From Myxococcales bacterium (lineage in GTDB: Bacteria; Myxococcota_A; Polyangia; Palsa-1104): 62,860 nt of DNA. Made by a program: the position numbers and the translations under genes. This document shows positions 50,719 through 59,469 of the stretch, one piece after another (within the stretch, counting starts at the first letter, position 1; every line of letters begins with the position of its first letter). The DNA lies in the NCBI GenBank assembly GCA_003170275.1, contig PNAM01000032.1:110674-173533 (forward strand), read 5' to 3'. Below the pieces are notes generated by a model, which ran no database searches, was not told the DNA's origin, and saw only the letters and a program-made list of their open reading frames with translations.

Positions 50719-51017
50719 GCCCGGTGGCCGTACGAATCGACGGCGGCCAGCTCCGTGAACACCGGCTGCTCGACGCAGCGCTCCTTGAGCTTCTCTTGAA
50801 AGGCCTTGAACGCCGGAAGCGCGACCAACGGGTTTTCGTCCAGCGACTCGACGGTCGCGAGGTGGACGAACGTCACCCCGTCGGCGAGCCGGTAGGTGGC
50901 GTAGCGCAGCCCCTCGGGCGCGCGTGCCCGAAGCTCGTCGAACACCGCGTGCACCAGGGCCTCGTTCGCCTTGGCGTGCGCTTCTGCCGTCTTGTACCGG
51001 ACCATGATCGTTTTCAT
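50715..51017 (-). CDS. ABM-like small dimeric alpha/beta-barrel protein
   Basis: This 100-residue protein has the pattern of antibiotic-biosynthesis-monooxygenase-like domains: MKTIMVRYKTAEAHAKANEA, VFDELRARAPEGLRYATYRL, FVHLATVESLDE and LPAFKAFQEKL. Such domains act as small oxygenases or binding proteins. GGAGG precedes the ATG. It lies 13 bp downstream of the 58-bp element and overlaps the MDR gene, so the two form an operon. Confidence 0.75.
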   Translation of the reverse strand: MKTIMVRYKTAEAHAKANEALVHAVFDELRARAPEGLRYATYRLADGVTFVHLATVESLDENPLVALPAFKAFQEKLKERCVEQPVFTELAAVDSYGHRA

Positions 51018-51030
51018 GTTCAGCCTCCGA

Positions 51031-51088
51031 GCCTCGATGAGAAGACGATCGAGCCGGGGCAAAGGATGCGCTGCCCCGGTCGATTTTC
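51031..51088 (-). promoter_or_regulatory. 58-bp repeated promoter-like element, copy 1
   Basis: 58 bases are identical to 54163-54220 and in the same orientation relative to the downstream gene. Read on the minus strand, the element holds CCGGGGCA/TGCCCCGG (8-bp inverted repeat), then CTCGAT/ATCGAG, with CGTC (51044-51047) between. CGTC is the -10 core of several ECF sigma factors and would place transcription start about 20 nt upstream of the ATG at 51017. Confidence 0.6.
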
Positions 51089-51098
51089 GTGCAACAGA

Positions 51099-52184
51099 TC
51101 AGAAGGTAGCGGGCACCGCGGTGAAGGCGAGGCCGATCGACAGCGAGTCCTTGACGCTGTTCGCGGCGCTCGGCGCGTAACGTCCGGCGGTGCACATCTG
51201 CACATCGGGCGCGAGCACGTTCTTGATGATCGCGTTGGTGGCGACCTCGCAGTCGCTGATCATGTGATCGCCGCTGGCCGCGCAGCTGCCGTCGAGGTTC
51301 TGGCAGGTCGCGCCGCACGCGGCCGACGGATCGCCCCCGGTGTCGAAGATCGCCAGCAGCTGCGTGCCCTGCGACGTCCCGGTCTGCGCCAGCGCGTCGA
51401 AGTTGGCGGCCATCTGCGGGATCAGCGAGTGGTCGACCTCGGCCTTGCGCACCGCGCCGTTAATCTGCCCCTGCATGAGGTTGTTGCCGGTGAGCTTGTA
51501 TTTCAGGTGGGCTCCCGTGAGCGTCATCTCGAGCGGCGAGAGCGAGCCGAACAGCGGCAGCCGCACCAGCAGCTTCACCGGCGCCCCGGCGGTCTGGGGC
51601 GGCGGAGCAGAGTCGAAGCCCGAGACGAAGATCGACCCTCGGAACAGACCGGCCGGCTGCTTCGACGGATCGATGGCGAACACATCGGTGCCGTCGAACT
51701 TGGGGCTGCCGTGGTTGATCCCGGGATACACGCTCGAGGCCGCGCACGCATCGGTGGTGAAGGTCGCGTCGCCCGAGATCTCGTCGATCAGGATCACGTC
51801 GGTCCCGCCCGCGATCGCGCTGTCGACGGGTGTCTGGCTGTCGATGTTCTGCGCCGCGAGCGCGCCGATGATGTTGCCGAACTGGTTGTCGGGCTTGCCG
51901 TCGCCGTTCAGATCGTAGGCGTAGTCGGCGCGCTGCTGTGGAACCTGGAGGCTGTTCACCACGAACTGTTTCTTGATGGTGCCGGTCACCATCGGGCACT
52001 GAGCGACGCCGCCGTCGTTGTCGACGCAGTCGGGGAGGAGCAGGTCTGGCGGCGACGGGCGGAGATCGGGTTGGGCCAGATCGGGGATCGTCAGATCGGG
52101 CACCGCCAGGTCGGTTCCCAGGTCGGCGCCGCCCAAGCCCTGGCCGCAGCCGGAAGCGAGCAGGGTCAACAGGAGCAGACGCAT
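51099..52184 (-). CDS. Lipoprotein with PDL linker and Ca-type loop
   Basis: This 361-residue protein has the lipobox LLASGC, followed by repeated Asp-Leu units (GADLGTDLAVPDLTIPDL, QPDLRPSPPDLLLPD) that form an acidic linker. The rest contains DYAYDLNGDGKPDNQFG, an EF-hand-like loop, and several paired Cys. TAGGCT (52191-52196) ends 6 nt before the ATG, with no Shine-Dalgarno. No family recognised; a surface-exposed protein is likely. Confidence 0.75.
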   Translation of the reverse strand: MRLLLLTLLASGCGQGLGGADLGTDLAVPDLTIPDLAQPDLRPSPPDLLLPDCVDNDGGVAQCPMVTGTIKKQFVVNSLQVPQQRADYAYDLNGDGKPDNQFGNIIGALAAQNIDSQTPVDSAIAGGTDVILIDEISGDATFTTDACAASSVYPGINHGSPKFDGTDVFAIDPSKQPAGLFRGSIFVSGFDSAPPPQTAGAPVKLLVRLPLFGSLSPLEMTLTGAHLKYKLTGNNLMQGQINGAVRKAEVDHSLIPQMAANFDALAQTGTSQGTQLLAIFDTGGDPSAACGATCQNLDGSCAASGDHMISDCEVATNAIIKNVLAPDVQMCTAGRYAPSAANSVKDSLSIGLAFTAVPATF

Positions 52185-52318
52185 CGCGCGAGCCTACCAC
52201 TCCCGCGGCAACGTCGGTTCTCCAACGCTTCGTGTTCGGGAATCGACGTGGCGTCCGCGTGATCAGCGCACAGAGCGGCCTCCGCCGGCCTGGCATGCCG
52301 GTTGCTCTGCAACTCGGC

Positions 52319-52834
52319 GTGAACAAACAGAGCATTGTACGGGTGATCTTGTTGATGGCGTCGATCGGCGGCGCCTGCGGCTGCGAGAGCACCTACCTGG
52401 TGAAGCGATCGGACCTCGAGCGCGAAGCGCAACTATCCGCGAGGGAGCGCGCGGCGGTGATCCCCGCGCAGCGCGAGAACGGCACCAACGTGCTGCTGCG
52501 CAGCGACCGGTTGCTCGATCGTGCGGAGGAGAGCGACACCGACTCGCCGCTGCTGATCCGCGTTCGGCCGCAGAACCGCATCCTGACGGCCGCGAAGGTG
52601 CTGGCGGGCCTGGGCGGCGGAGTGATCGCGATCGGCGGAATTGCTACGGTCGCCACGGCGACGCAGCCGTGCGACCGCGACCTGTGCGGGCTGCCGCCGC
52701 TCCTCATCGGAAGCACGCTGGGAGCGCTGAGCGGGGTCACGCTCCTCACCAGCGCGATCCTGGCGATCGTCGGCCGGCACGCCCCCGAGGCCGGCCGCCG
52801 CTTCGTCGCGCATCACCCGCCGAAGTCGCTCTAG
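52319..52834 (+). CDS. Lipoprotein with C-terminal membrane helices
   Basis: This 171-residue protein (GTG start) has a hydrophobic leader VNKQSIVRVILLMASIGGACGC with two cysteines, one probably the lipobox. A charged middle follows (LEREAQLSARERAAVIPAQRE), then two hydrophobic stretches (VLAGLGGGVIAIGGIATVATAT and IGSTLGALSGVTLLTSAILAIV). The start is uncertain; longer frames exist from 52232. No family is recognised. Confidence 0.6.
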   Translation: MNKQSIVRVILLMASIGGACGCESTYLVKRSDLEREAQLSARERAAVIPAQRENGTNVLLRSDRLLDRAEESDTDSPLLIRVRPQNRILTAAKVLAGLGGGVIAIGGIATVATATQPCDRDLCGLPPLLIGSTLGALSGVTLLTSAILAIVGRHAPEAGRRFVAHHPPKSL

Positions 52835-53250
52835 CGGGCCTTCATGCGGTTGTTCTTTGGGTTCTCCTCGACGTCGGCGTAGCCGAGCAGCTTCATCACC
52901 GGCGGCACGTACATGCCGAACCGCCCGCGCAGCCCCTTCTTCAGCCCGTACCATCCCTTGACCGGATTCTTCGGCGAGCGCGCCCACGACTCGACGGTGC
53001 CGTCGGCCGCCGGCTTCTGCTCGTCGGCGCTGCCGAGGAGCATCCAGTCGCCGTGCTTCGCGAGCATCGCGCGCAGGTCCTCGAGGCAGCGCAGCTGATA
53101 GCGCAGCTCGGTCTTGCCCACCTTGACCACCAGCGCCGGCGGATCCAGCGTCTCGTCGCGGTAGGCGAGGAACTCCGACGAGCCGCTGGGCGTCTTCAGT
53201 TTCCACGGGTCGGCCTTGGTGCCTTCGCCTTTGCTCTTGGTCGCCGTCAT
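52831..53250 (-). CDS. Conserved small protein (DUF6855-like)
   Basis: This 139-residue protein has a pattern I know from a conserved small family: [61 protein letters not shown] and [20 protein letters not shown]. The role is unknown. Its ATG overlaps the ECF sigma gene stop by four bases (ATGA), so it is translated with it and might modulate or report on the sigma factor. Confidence 0.75.
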   Translation of the reverse strand: MTATKSKGEGTKADPWKLKTPSGSSEFLAYRDETLDPPALVVKVGKTELRYQLRCLEDLRAMLAKHGDWMLLGSADEQKPAADGTVESWARSPKNPVKGWYGLKKGLRGRFGMYVPPVMKLLGYADVEENPKNNRMKAR

Positions 53251-54158
53251 GATCGTGCTCCTTCCAGGAGGGTTTCGAACGGCAGCTCCGCCGCCACGTA
53301 CGGGATGTAACGATAGTCGCGGATCAGCGAGACCTGATCGCCGTCGAAGTCGACCAGGATCACGTAGGCCGGCCGCGCGCCGTCGCCGCGGAACACGCCG
53401 ATCACGTCGCGCCCCTCGGCGCTGCCGAGCACGAAGCGCAGCTCGCGCTCCTGCGCGTAGCGGCCGAAGTACTGACCCACCGCCTTGCCCTGGCGCGCCG
53501 ACTTCGACACCAGATCGAGCCGGCACTCCTCGAGCAGCATGGCCTGGACGCCTTCCCAATCGCGCGCGTTGAACAGGCTCACGTAACGGCCGAGCAGGGC
53601 GCGCTCCTCGGGCGAGGTCTCCGCGCGATCGCGCCACGGTGTGAAGTCGGGTTGCGCCCGCGCGCGCAGGTTGGCGCGGCCGCGCACCAGCGCCGCCTTG
53701 ACCGCCGGCACGGTCGCGCCGGTCGCCGCCGAGATGTCCTCGAGCGAGTGACCGAGCACGTCCTTGAGGATCACCGCGCTCCGTTGGCTCACCGGCAGCG
53801 CGACGAAGGTCGACAGCGCGGCGCGCACCACCTCCGGATCGGCGCCGGCGTCGGCGAGCGCGGCCTCGGGCAGCTCGGCCATCGGCTCGACGAGCCGCCG
53901 CTCGTAGCGCCGCAGAAAATCGATCGCCGTGTTGTGCGCGATGCGGAACAGCCACGGTTTGAGCGGCGGCAGCTCGGGCTGCAGGCTGATGGCATAGAAC
54001 GCCTTGGCCAGCGCCTCCTGCACCACGTCCTCGCCGTCGATCGCCGAGCCGACCAGCCGCGCGCAATAGCGGTGCAGCTCCGGCCGCAGCTCTCCCACCA
54101 GTGCGAGAAACTGCTCGCGCGCAGCCGAAAGCTCGACGGGAACCGGGGGATTGGACAT
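53247..54158 (-). CDS. ECF sigma factor with C-terminal SnoaL-like domain
   Basis: This 303-residue protein has sigma region 2 ([48 protein letters not shown]), a linker, region 4 ([30 protein letters not shown] with [11 protein letters not shown]) and about 100 residues of SnoaL-like fold ([18 protein letters not shown]). The layout matches the SigJ/ECF41 type, in which the SnoaL tail replaces an anti-sigma factor. It probably drives its own promoter (58-bp element upstream) and the operon at 51017. Confidence 0.9.
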   Translation of the reverse strand: MSNPPVPVELSAAREQFLALVGELRPELHRYCARLVGSAIDGEDVVQEALAKAFYAISLQPELPPLKPWLFRIAHNTAIDFLRRYERRLVEPMAELPEAALADAGADPEVVRAALSTFVALPVSQRSAVILKDVLGHSLEDISAATGATVPAVKAALVRGRANLRARAQPDFTPWRDRAETSPEERALLGRYVSLFNARDWEGVQAMLLEECRLDLVSKSARQGKAVGQYFGRYAQERELRFVLGSAEGRDVIGVFRGDGARPAYVILVDFDGDQVSLIRDYRYIPYVAAELPFETLLEGARS

Positions 54159-54162
54159 GGCG

Positions 54163-54220
54163 GCCTCGATGAGAAGACGATCGAGCCGGGGCAAAGGATG
54201 CGCTGCCCCGGTCGATTTTC
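54163..54220 (-). promoter_or_regulatory. 58-bp repeated promoter-like element, copy 2
   Basis: It is identical to 51031-51088. It ends 4 nt upstream of the sigma factor ATG, with CGTC at 54176-54179, consistent with an autoregulated promoter. Confidence 0.6.
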
Positions 54221-54253
54221 AGGAACGAGTTTGCCCGGGTCGCCGCCCGTTGA

Positions 54254-55714
54254 CTAGGGCAGCGACGTAACGTAGAGGCCTTCGTAACCGACCGCGTGGG
54301 TGGTGTAGGCGACCTGCGTCCCGTCGGGAGAGACCAGGTAGGTCGCGTCGGCCTGGTTGGCGAGCAGCGACGGCGCAGTCTGTGCGCTGGCGGTGTCGGC
54401 GGAGCGCAGATCGCCGTAGCTCGTCGCCCAGTGATCGGTGAACACGATCTTGCTGCCGCTCGCCGCGCGCACGAACGTGGTCGGCGGCGTGCCCCAGGTG
54501 GTCGCCTGCCCGCCCGCGACCGGCATCGACCGGAGCGTGCCGGAGCTGGCGCTGAAGGGATCGAGCCACAGCGCGTGCGAAGAATCGGCAGTGAACGAAT
54601 CTCCGACGGGAAGCTGCCCGCCCGAGCCCGCGCTGGTCTGCGCGTCGAGCACGATCGGCGCCGCGGTTCCGCTGGTCGCCGCCACCAGCAGGTTGCCGCC
54701 GCCGGCCGCTGCAGCCTGGTGAAGCTGCGAGGCGAACAGGACCAGCTTCGAGTCGGGCGAGGCGGGGCCGACGAGAAACGCGACGCCGCTCGCTTGCAAC
54801 GTGGTCTTGACCAGCGGAGGGCCGAGCGTCACGCGGTTGAGCGTGCCGCCGCCCCGGTCGTAGAGCGCGGTCCCGTCGGGCGCGAACAGGATCTCGCCGG
54901 AGGTGGTGTCGACCGCCGTGGTGGCGCCGGTCAGCGAGAGCACGCTCAGGGCGAAGGTGGAGTCGGTCATCAGCAGCTGCGTGCCGGTGGGGTTGGGATG
55001 AATCCTGAGCCCGGGCCCGACGGCGAGGATCTGGATGGCGCCGCCCGCGGTGTCTACCGAAGCGACGATCGTCGACGTGGATGCTGCATCGAGCGCCGCC
55101 GGGCAATACGAGATCACGAACAGCGACTGGATCGCGTACGCCCGCGCCGGGCAGCCGGCGATGGACACCTCATTCTGTACGTCCGTGATCAGGACGCGCT
55201 TCGAGGTGCCGTCGGTCTTCGAGAGCACCAGGTCGGCCGTGCCGAGGCCGCTATTCGGATAGGTGTCGTTGTCGAGATAGACCATCCAGTCCCCGTTCAC
55301 GCTGGCGATCTCGCCGGAGGAGGAGATGCTCTTGAGACCCTGCGCGTTGGTCCACACCGACAAGGGACGTGAACTGGACGATGGCGGGAGGTCGTGAACG
55401 GCGATCACGTCGCCGAAGATGGCCGCGCTCGCGGTTCCCACGACTCCGGGCGCGATCACCTGCGTCACGCCGGTCGCCAGCGACAGCTCGTGCACGGAGG
55501 CGTTGGCCTCGTCGATGAACACGATCATCCCGCCGCTGGTGGTGCCGGTCAGGTGCAGCTTGCCCTGCTCGACGCGTGTGCCGGTCAGGCTGGGCGTCCC
55601 GGGTCCGCTCGACAGATCCGGCCCGCCCAGATCGGGCAGGCCAGAATCACCCGGGCCAGACGTCGAGTCGCAAGCACCAGCGAACAGGATCAGCGCGGCC
55701 AAGCAGAAACGCAT
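54254..55714 (-). CDS. TolB-like beta-propeller lipoprotein with PDL linker
   Basis: This 486-residue protein has the lipobox FAGAC and a short linker (GLPDLGGPDLSSGP). The rest is propeller strands (MIVFIDEANASVHELSLATG, RPLSVWTNAQGLKSI, FAPDGTALYDRGGG, SPDSKLVLFASQ, SPDGTQVAYTTHAVG). It resembles the two giant lipoproteins in shape but lacks the CarboxypepD_reg domains. TAAAGA (55721-55726) ends 6 nt before the ATG. Confidence 0.82.
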   Translation of the reverse strand: MRFCLAALILFAGACDSTSGPGDSGLPDLGGPDLSSGPGTPSLTGTRVEQGKLHLTGTTSGGMIVFIDEANASVHELSLATGVTQVIAPGVVGTASAAIFGDVIAVHDLPPSSSSRPLSVWTNAQGLKSISSSGEIASVNGDWMVYLDNDTYPNSGLGTADLVLSKTDGTSKRVLITDVQNEVSIAGCPARAYAIQSLFVISYCPAALDAASTSTIVASVDTAGGAIQILAVGPGLRIHPNPTGTQLLMTDSTFALSVLSLTGATTAVDTTSGEILFAPDGTALYDRGGGTLNRVTLGPPLVKTTLQASGVAFLVGPASPDSKLVLFASQLHQAAAAGGGNLLVAATSGTAAPIVLDAQTSAGSGGQLPVGDSFTADSSHALWLDPFSASSGTLRSMPVAGGQATTWGTPPTTFVRAASGSKIVFTDHWATSYGDLRSADTASAQTAPSLLANQADATYLVSPDGTQVAYTTHAVGYEGLYVTSLP

Positions 55715-55763
55715 GGACCGTCTTTAGCGCAAAGCGACGGCGGTACAACCGGAAATCGATCCG

Positions 55764-56183
55764 CTAGCGAGCGGCGGCGCGTCTCTCGGCGTACTCGTCG
55801 AAGCGCGGCGACTGGGCGTACGCGTAGTCGCGCAACAGCCGCAGGTGCTTGCCGGCGGCGCTCGCGATCTCGATCCCGGTGGTCTGCAGGACGTGCCCTT
55901 CGCCCGCGCGCCAAACGCGATCGAAGCACACCACGCCCCGGGCCCAGATCAGCTCGTCGACGCCGGGGAGATCGAACTCCAGCTGCACCGTTCGGCTCTG
56001 CACACCCCTGTATGGACGGTGCAAGCGCAGCCCTCCCGGCGACACGTCGGAGACGATCGAATAGCGATCCTGCCCGTCTGAAATCTCGGTGCAGAACGCG
56101 CCCAACGCCGGGATTCGCGGATGCTGCCGCCGCCGCCGAACGCTGCCTGGATTCCGTAAACGATCCGAGCGGTCATGTGTCAT
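55764..56183 (-). CDS. PilZ-domain protein
   Basis: This 139-residue protein is a single PilZ domain: basic RRRRQHPRIP (the RxxxR c-di-GMP site), YSIVSDVSPGGLRLHRP (DxSxxG) and WARGVVCFDRVW. It should bind c-di-GMP and act as an adaptor in motility or secretion. CATAAT (56191-56196) lies 7 nt before the ATG with no Shine-Dalgarno. A GGDEF protein that could supply the ligand is encoded at 60422. Confidence 0.85.
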   Translation of the reverse strand: MTHDRSDRLRNPGSVRRRRQHPRIPALGAFCTEISDGQDRYSIVSDVSPGGLRLHRPYRGVQSRTVQLEFDLPGVDELIWARGVVCFDRVWRAGEGHVLQTTGIEIASAAGKHLRLLRDYAYAQSPRFDEYAERRAAAR

Positions 56184-56248
56184 GTAGGTTATTATGCTAC
56201 ACGTAGCTCTGCCTCGCAAATTTCGTGCTGCGAGCGCTACGATGCGGG

Positions 56249-57196
56249 ATGGGCAGCCCTCGCATCGCGGGTAAGTACGAGCTGTTGGCGCCGGTGGGCG
56301 AGGGCGGGATGGCGTCGGTGTGGCGCGGGCTGGTGCACGGCGCGGCCGGGTTCACCAAGCTGGTGGCGATCAAGCGCGTGCGGCCGGAGCTCGCCGAGGA
56401 CCGCAACTTCACCGCCATGTTCGTCGAGGAGGCGCGCGTCGTCTCGTCGCTGCAGCACCCCAACATCGTGCAGGTGTACGACTTCGACAAGGACGAGTCG
56501 GGCGCGTACTTCATCGTCATGGAGTGGATCGACGGCCTGGACATGGAGGCGTGGGTGCGCGCGCACTCGCTCGGCAAGTCACGCGTGCCGTGGCACCTGG
56601 TCACCGGGATGATGGTCGAGGTGCTGCGCGCGGTCTCGGCGGCACACGAGCGGCTCGACGAGAACGGCAACTCCGCGCCGGTGATCCACCGCGACATCAA
56701 CCCGGCCAACATCCTGGTCGGCGTGAGCGGCTGCGTGAAGCTGGCCGACTTCGGGCTGGCGCGCGCCACCGATCGCGCGGCGATGACCAACCCCGGGATC
56801 GTCAAGGGCAAGCTCGCCTATCTGTCGCCGGAGATCTTGAAGGGCGCGCCGGCGAGCACCTCGAGCGATCTCTACGGCGTGGGGATCGTCTTGTGGGAGG
56901 CGCTCTCGGGCAAGCGGCTCTTCTGGCACAAGAACCCGGGCGAGATCGTGCTCAAGCTGGCCAAGGGAGACGTGCCGCCCTTGGCCGGCGAGCGCGCCGA
57001 TCTGCCGCTCGCGCTGATCGAGGTGGTGCACGCCGCGCTGGCGCTCCAGCCGCAGGATCGGTTCGATTCCGCCGACGAGATGCTGCGCACACTCACCGCC
57101 ATCTTGCGCACGCATCCGGAGCCGACCGACGCCAAGCCGATCGCCTGGAGCGTCAAGCTCGCCCAGGCCCGCCTGCGCGAGGGTCCGCAGCCGTAG
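56249..57196 (+). CDS. Ser/Thr protein kinase, Hanks type
   Basis: This 315-residue protein has GEGGMASVW (17-25), Lys42 in VAIKRV, the catalytic HRDINPAN (Asp149, Asn154) and DFG (167-169). The Lys usually two residues after the catalytic Asp is Asn, as in several myxobacterial kinases. There is no membrane span or sensor, so it is cytoplasmic. TACGAT ends 5 nt before the ATG. The STAS-like gene downstream may be a target or partner. GTG at 56225 is an alternative start. Confidence 0.9.
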   Translation: MGSPRIAGKYELLAPVGEGGMASVWRGLVHGAAGFTKLVAIKRVRPELAEDRNFTAMFVEEARVVSSLQHPNIVQVYDFDKDESGAYFIVMEWIDGLDMEAWVRAHSLGKSRVPWHLVTGMMVEVLRAVSAAHERLDENGNSAPVIHRDINPANILVGVSGCVKLADFGLARATDRAAMTNPGIVKGKLAYLSPEILKGAPASTSSDLYGVGIVLWEALSGKRLFWHKNPGEIVLKLAKGDVPPLAGERADLPLALIEVVHAALALQPQDRFDSADEMLRTLTAILRTHPEPTDAKPIAWSVKLAQARLREGPQP

Positions 57197-57249
57197 TCAG
57201 TGAGGCGGCTGACCACGACTCCGTGTACGATGGAGCTGGGAGGTTGCCC

Positions 57250-57660
57250 ATGGTCGAGGTCGGCAATCCGGCGGGGCGGTTGATCACCTTTCGCGTGCGC
57301 TCACCCGTCGACGATGGCAACGCCGACCACGCCGCCGGCGAGCTCCGCCGCGCCGTTCAGGGCGTCGAGGGCCAGGTCGTGGTGTGCTCCGATCTAACCG
57401 AGGCGCGCACGTTCTCGCCGGAGACCACCGAGCGCTTCATCGCGCTCATGAAGACCGACAATCCGCGCCTCGAGCGCAGCGCGCTGCTGGTGAGCGCGGA
57501 TTCGGCTACGTTCGTGCTGCAGCTCGAGCGGATGCTGCGCGCGGCGAACAGCCCGGTGCGGCGCACGTTTCGCGAGCCGCAAGAGCTGATCGACTGGCTG
57601 CGCCCGTCGCTGACGCCGTCCGAGCAGACGGCGCTCGTGGCGTTTCTCGGCGCGCCGTAG
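57250..57660 (+). CDS. STAS-like protein
   Basis: This 136-residue protein is an alpha/beta domain similar in outline to STAS/SpoIIAA-like proteins: LITFRVRSPVDDGN, GQVVVCSDLTEARTFSPETTERFIALM, RSALLVSADSATFVLQLERML, FREPQELIDWLRPSL. GGGAGG lies upstream of the ATG. It is 53 bp downstream of the kinase and could be a phosphorylated switch. Identification is by overall pattern only. Confidence 0.6.
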   Translation: MVEVGNPAGRLITFRVRSPVDDGNADHAAGELRRAVQGVEGQVVVCSDLTEARTFSPETTERFIALMKTDNPRLERSALLVSADSATFVLQLERMLRAANSPVRRTFREPQELIDWLRPSLTPSEQTALVAFLGAP

Positions 57661-57661
57661 G

Positions 57662-59389
57662 CTAGAAGCAGTAGCCGCCGCGGCAGGCCTGGCCGCTGTC
57701 GCACTGGGCGACCGTCATGCACGGCTTGCGCGCGACGGTGGTGGTCCACTGCGCGATGTGGTTGCCGCTGGAGATGTCTTGGAACGGCAGCCAGAAGGCG
57801 GGGAAGCTGGGGTCCTGACCGGCGGCCGCCTTGGCGGGGTCGAAGCCGATCATCCACAGCTGGTTCTGCTTGCCGGTCGCGAGCCGCAGGCCGTACGCGC
57901 GGTCGCTGGTGAAGGTGAGCCAGAGGATCTTGCCGGCGTAGTAGTCCGGGGAGACCGGCGCCCACTTGGGCCACTGGCAGTTGCCCGGGTTGTCCGCCGT
58001 CGTGAGCGCCACCGGCGTGCCGCCCGCCGAAGAGACCACGAACAGTTGCCCGTCCGGCGCCACGCCGGCGTCTTGATCGATGGTCGCGTTGGCGAACGAG
58101 TCGGCGTTCGACGGCGAGCGGTTGAACACCACCCAGTCTCCCGTCGGTGCGTAGGATGGATAGTAGTTGTTGTGCTGGGAGAACGGCACCAGCGTGGTCG
58201 GCGTGTCCCAGCCCGTGCCGTTGAAGTGGAGCATCTCGATCGACGCCGAATCGACGCCCGGGTTGGCGAAGGCGAACGGCAGCGCGCTGCCCGGCTTGGC
58301 GTAGACCATGTGCTGCCCGTCGGGCGACCAGTCGGGCATGGTCCCCGAGGCGACCACCGACGGGTTCAAGATCGATCCGGTCAAGAGCTCCTGCCAGCCG
58401 ATCTTCGCGCCGTCGGAGTACAAGAGGTGGTTTCCGTCGGGCGAGAAGGTGGAGAAGTTGGCGTTGCCGCCCTCGGCGGTGCCGGTGGGGGCGAGCGGGG
58501 TGGTGGTGGCGACGTCGTAGACCGTGTACTGCGCCGGACCGGGGATGTTCTGTCCGACGGCGATGCGCGTGCCCTGGCGCGACACCACGTGGCAGCCCAC
58601 GCAGATCGCGCCGGCTTGCACGCCGGTGAGGTAGGTCTGTGGCGGCGTGCCCGGCAGGCCCCAGTCGTAGCGCTCGATCGCGCCGGCGGTGTTCCAGTAG
58701 TAGATGCCGCCGGTGATGTCCTGTTGTCCGAAGACCATCGACTGCTGTGCCGAGGTGCCGACCGCTCCGGGGCTGGCGCCGTTGACGCCGCTGATGGTGT
58801 AGGTGATCGGCGCGGTGCCGCGCGCGTACGGGACCAGGTCCATCCAGAACGTCGGATCGGCGGAGTAGATGCAGCCGCCGCCGACCGCGGTGCAGCCGGT
58901 GTAGACGATCACGGTGAGGGTCGGCGCGTGGAACGCGATCTTGAACAGGGTCTGGCCCGCCGCCGGGATGAAGTGGATCTCCAGCGCGTTCATGTTGGGC
59001 GGAACGACCACGCCGTTGGCCGGGTACACGATCGACGGCGCTCCGCCGGTGGCGGCGCCGCCGAACTTGCCGGACGACGAAGCGTCGGCGCCGGTGGCGA
59101 GGATCGTGGTGGTGGCGCCGTTGCCGTTGATCGCCGGCTGGCTGGGCTGGACGGGCGGCTGCCAGCCCGAGCCGAAATTCCACGTCGAGGGCAGCGCGAA
59201 ATCGGTCGAGAGCCCAGAATCGTTGGGCGTGACGCCCTGGTCGCCGGCACCCGCGCCGCCGTCGCCGCCTCCGCTGCCGCCCGAGCCGTCGTTGCCGCTG
59301 CCGTTGCCGTTGCTGCGAGACGACTGATCGCACGCGGCGACGGTGAGGAGGGCGAGAGTAGAGACGATTCGCGCGAGTCGACGTTGCAT
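57662..59389 (-). CDS. TolB-like lipoprotein with CxxCH heme motif
   Basis: This 575-residue protein has the lipobox TVAAC and a Gly/Ser/Asp linker. It combines WD40/TolB repeats (TFSPDGNHLLYSDG, DWSPDGQHMVYAKPG, SYAPTGDWVVFNRSP) with AICVGCHVVSRQG, a CVGCH heme-c motif inserted near residue 270. The C-terminus is a small Cys module (CMTVAQCDSGQACRGGYCF). Such single-heme propeller lipoproteins occur in myxobacteria but have no assigned function. It is convergent with the STAS gene. The start was set at MQRRLAR. Confidence 0.82.
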   Translation of the reverse strand: MQRRLARIVSTLALLTVAACDQSSRSNGNGSGNDGSGGSGGGDGGAGAGDQGVTPNDSGLSTDFALPSTWNFGSGWQPPVQPSQPAINGNGATTTILATGADASSSGKFGGAATGGAPSIVYPANGVVVPPNMNALEIHFIPAAGQTLFKIAFHAPTLTVIVYTGCTAVGGGCIYSADPTFWMDLVPYARGTAPITYTISGVNGASPGAVGTSAQQSMVFGQQDITGGIYYWNTAGAIERYDWGLPGTPPQTYLTGVQAGAICVGCHVVSRQGTRIAVGQNIPGPAQYTVYDVATTTPLAPTGTAEGGNANFSTFSPDGNHLLYSDGAKIGWQELLTGSILNPSVVASGTMPDWSPDGQHMVYAKPGSALPFAFANPGVDSASIEMLHFNGTGWDTPTTLVPFSQHNNYYPSYAPTGDWVVFNRSPSNADSFANATIDQDAGVAPDGQLFVVSSAGGTPVALTTADNPGNCQWPKWAPVSPDYYAGKILWLTFTSDRAYGLRLATGKQNQLWMIGFDPAKAAAGQDPSFPAFWLPFQDISSGNHIAQWTTTVARKPCMTVAQCDSGQACRGGYCF

Positions 59390-59469
59390 CAGGGGATGAG
59401 TGCCGCAGCGTGGTCGATGTGGGCCAAACAACGACGTGGTGCGTCAGCGCAAGCTTGGCGTGGACGCGC

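Noticed and set aside
51017..51062. N-terminal extension [11 protein letters not shown] shared by the frames starting at 51062 and 54194
   Set aside because: The shared residues come only from the 58-bp repeat being in the same frame; TTG starts without ribosome-binding sites are weak, and the family alignments start at the downstream ATGs. The element is better read as regulatory.
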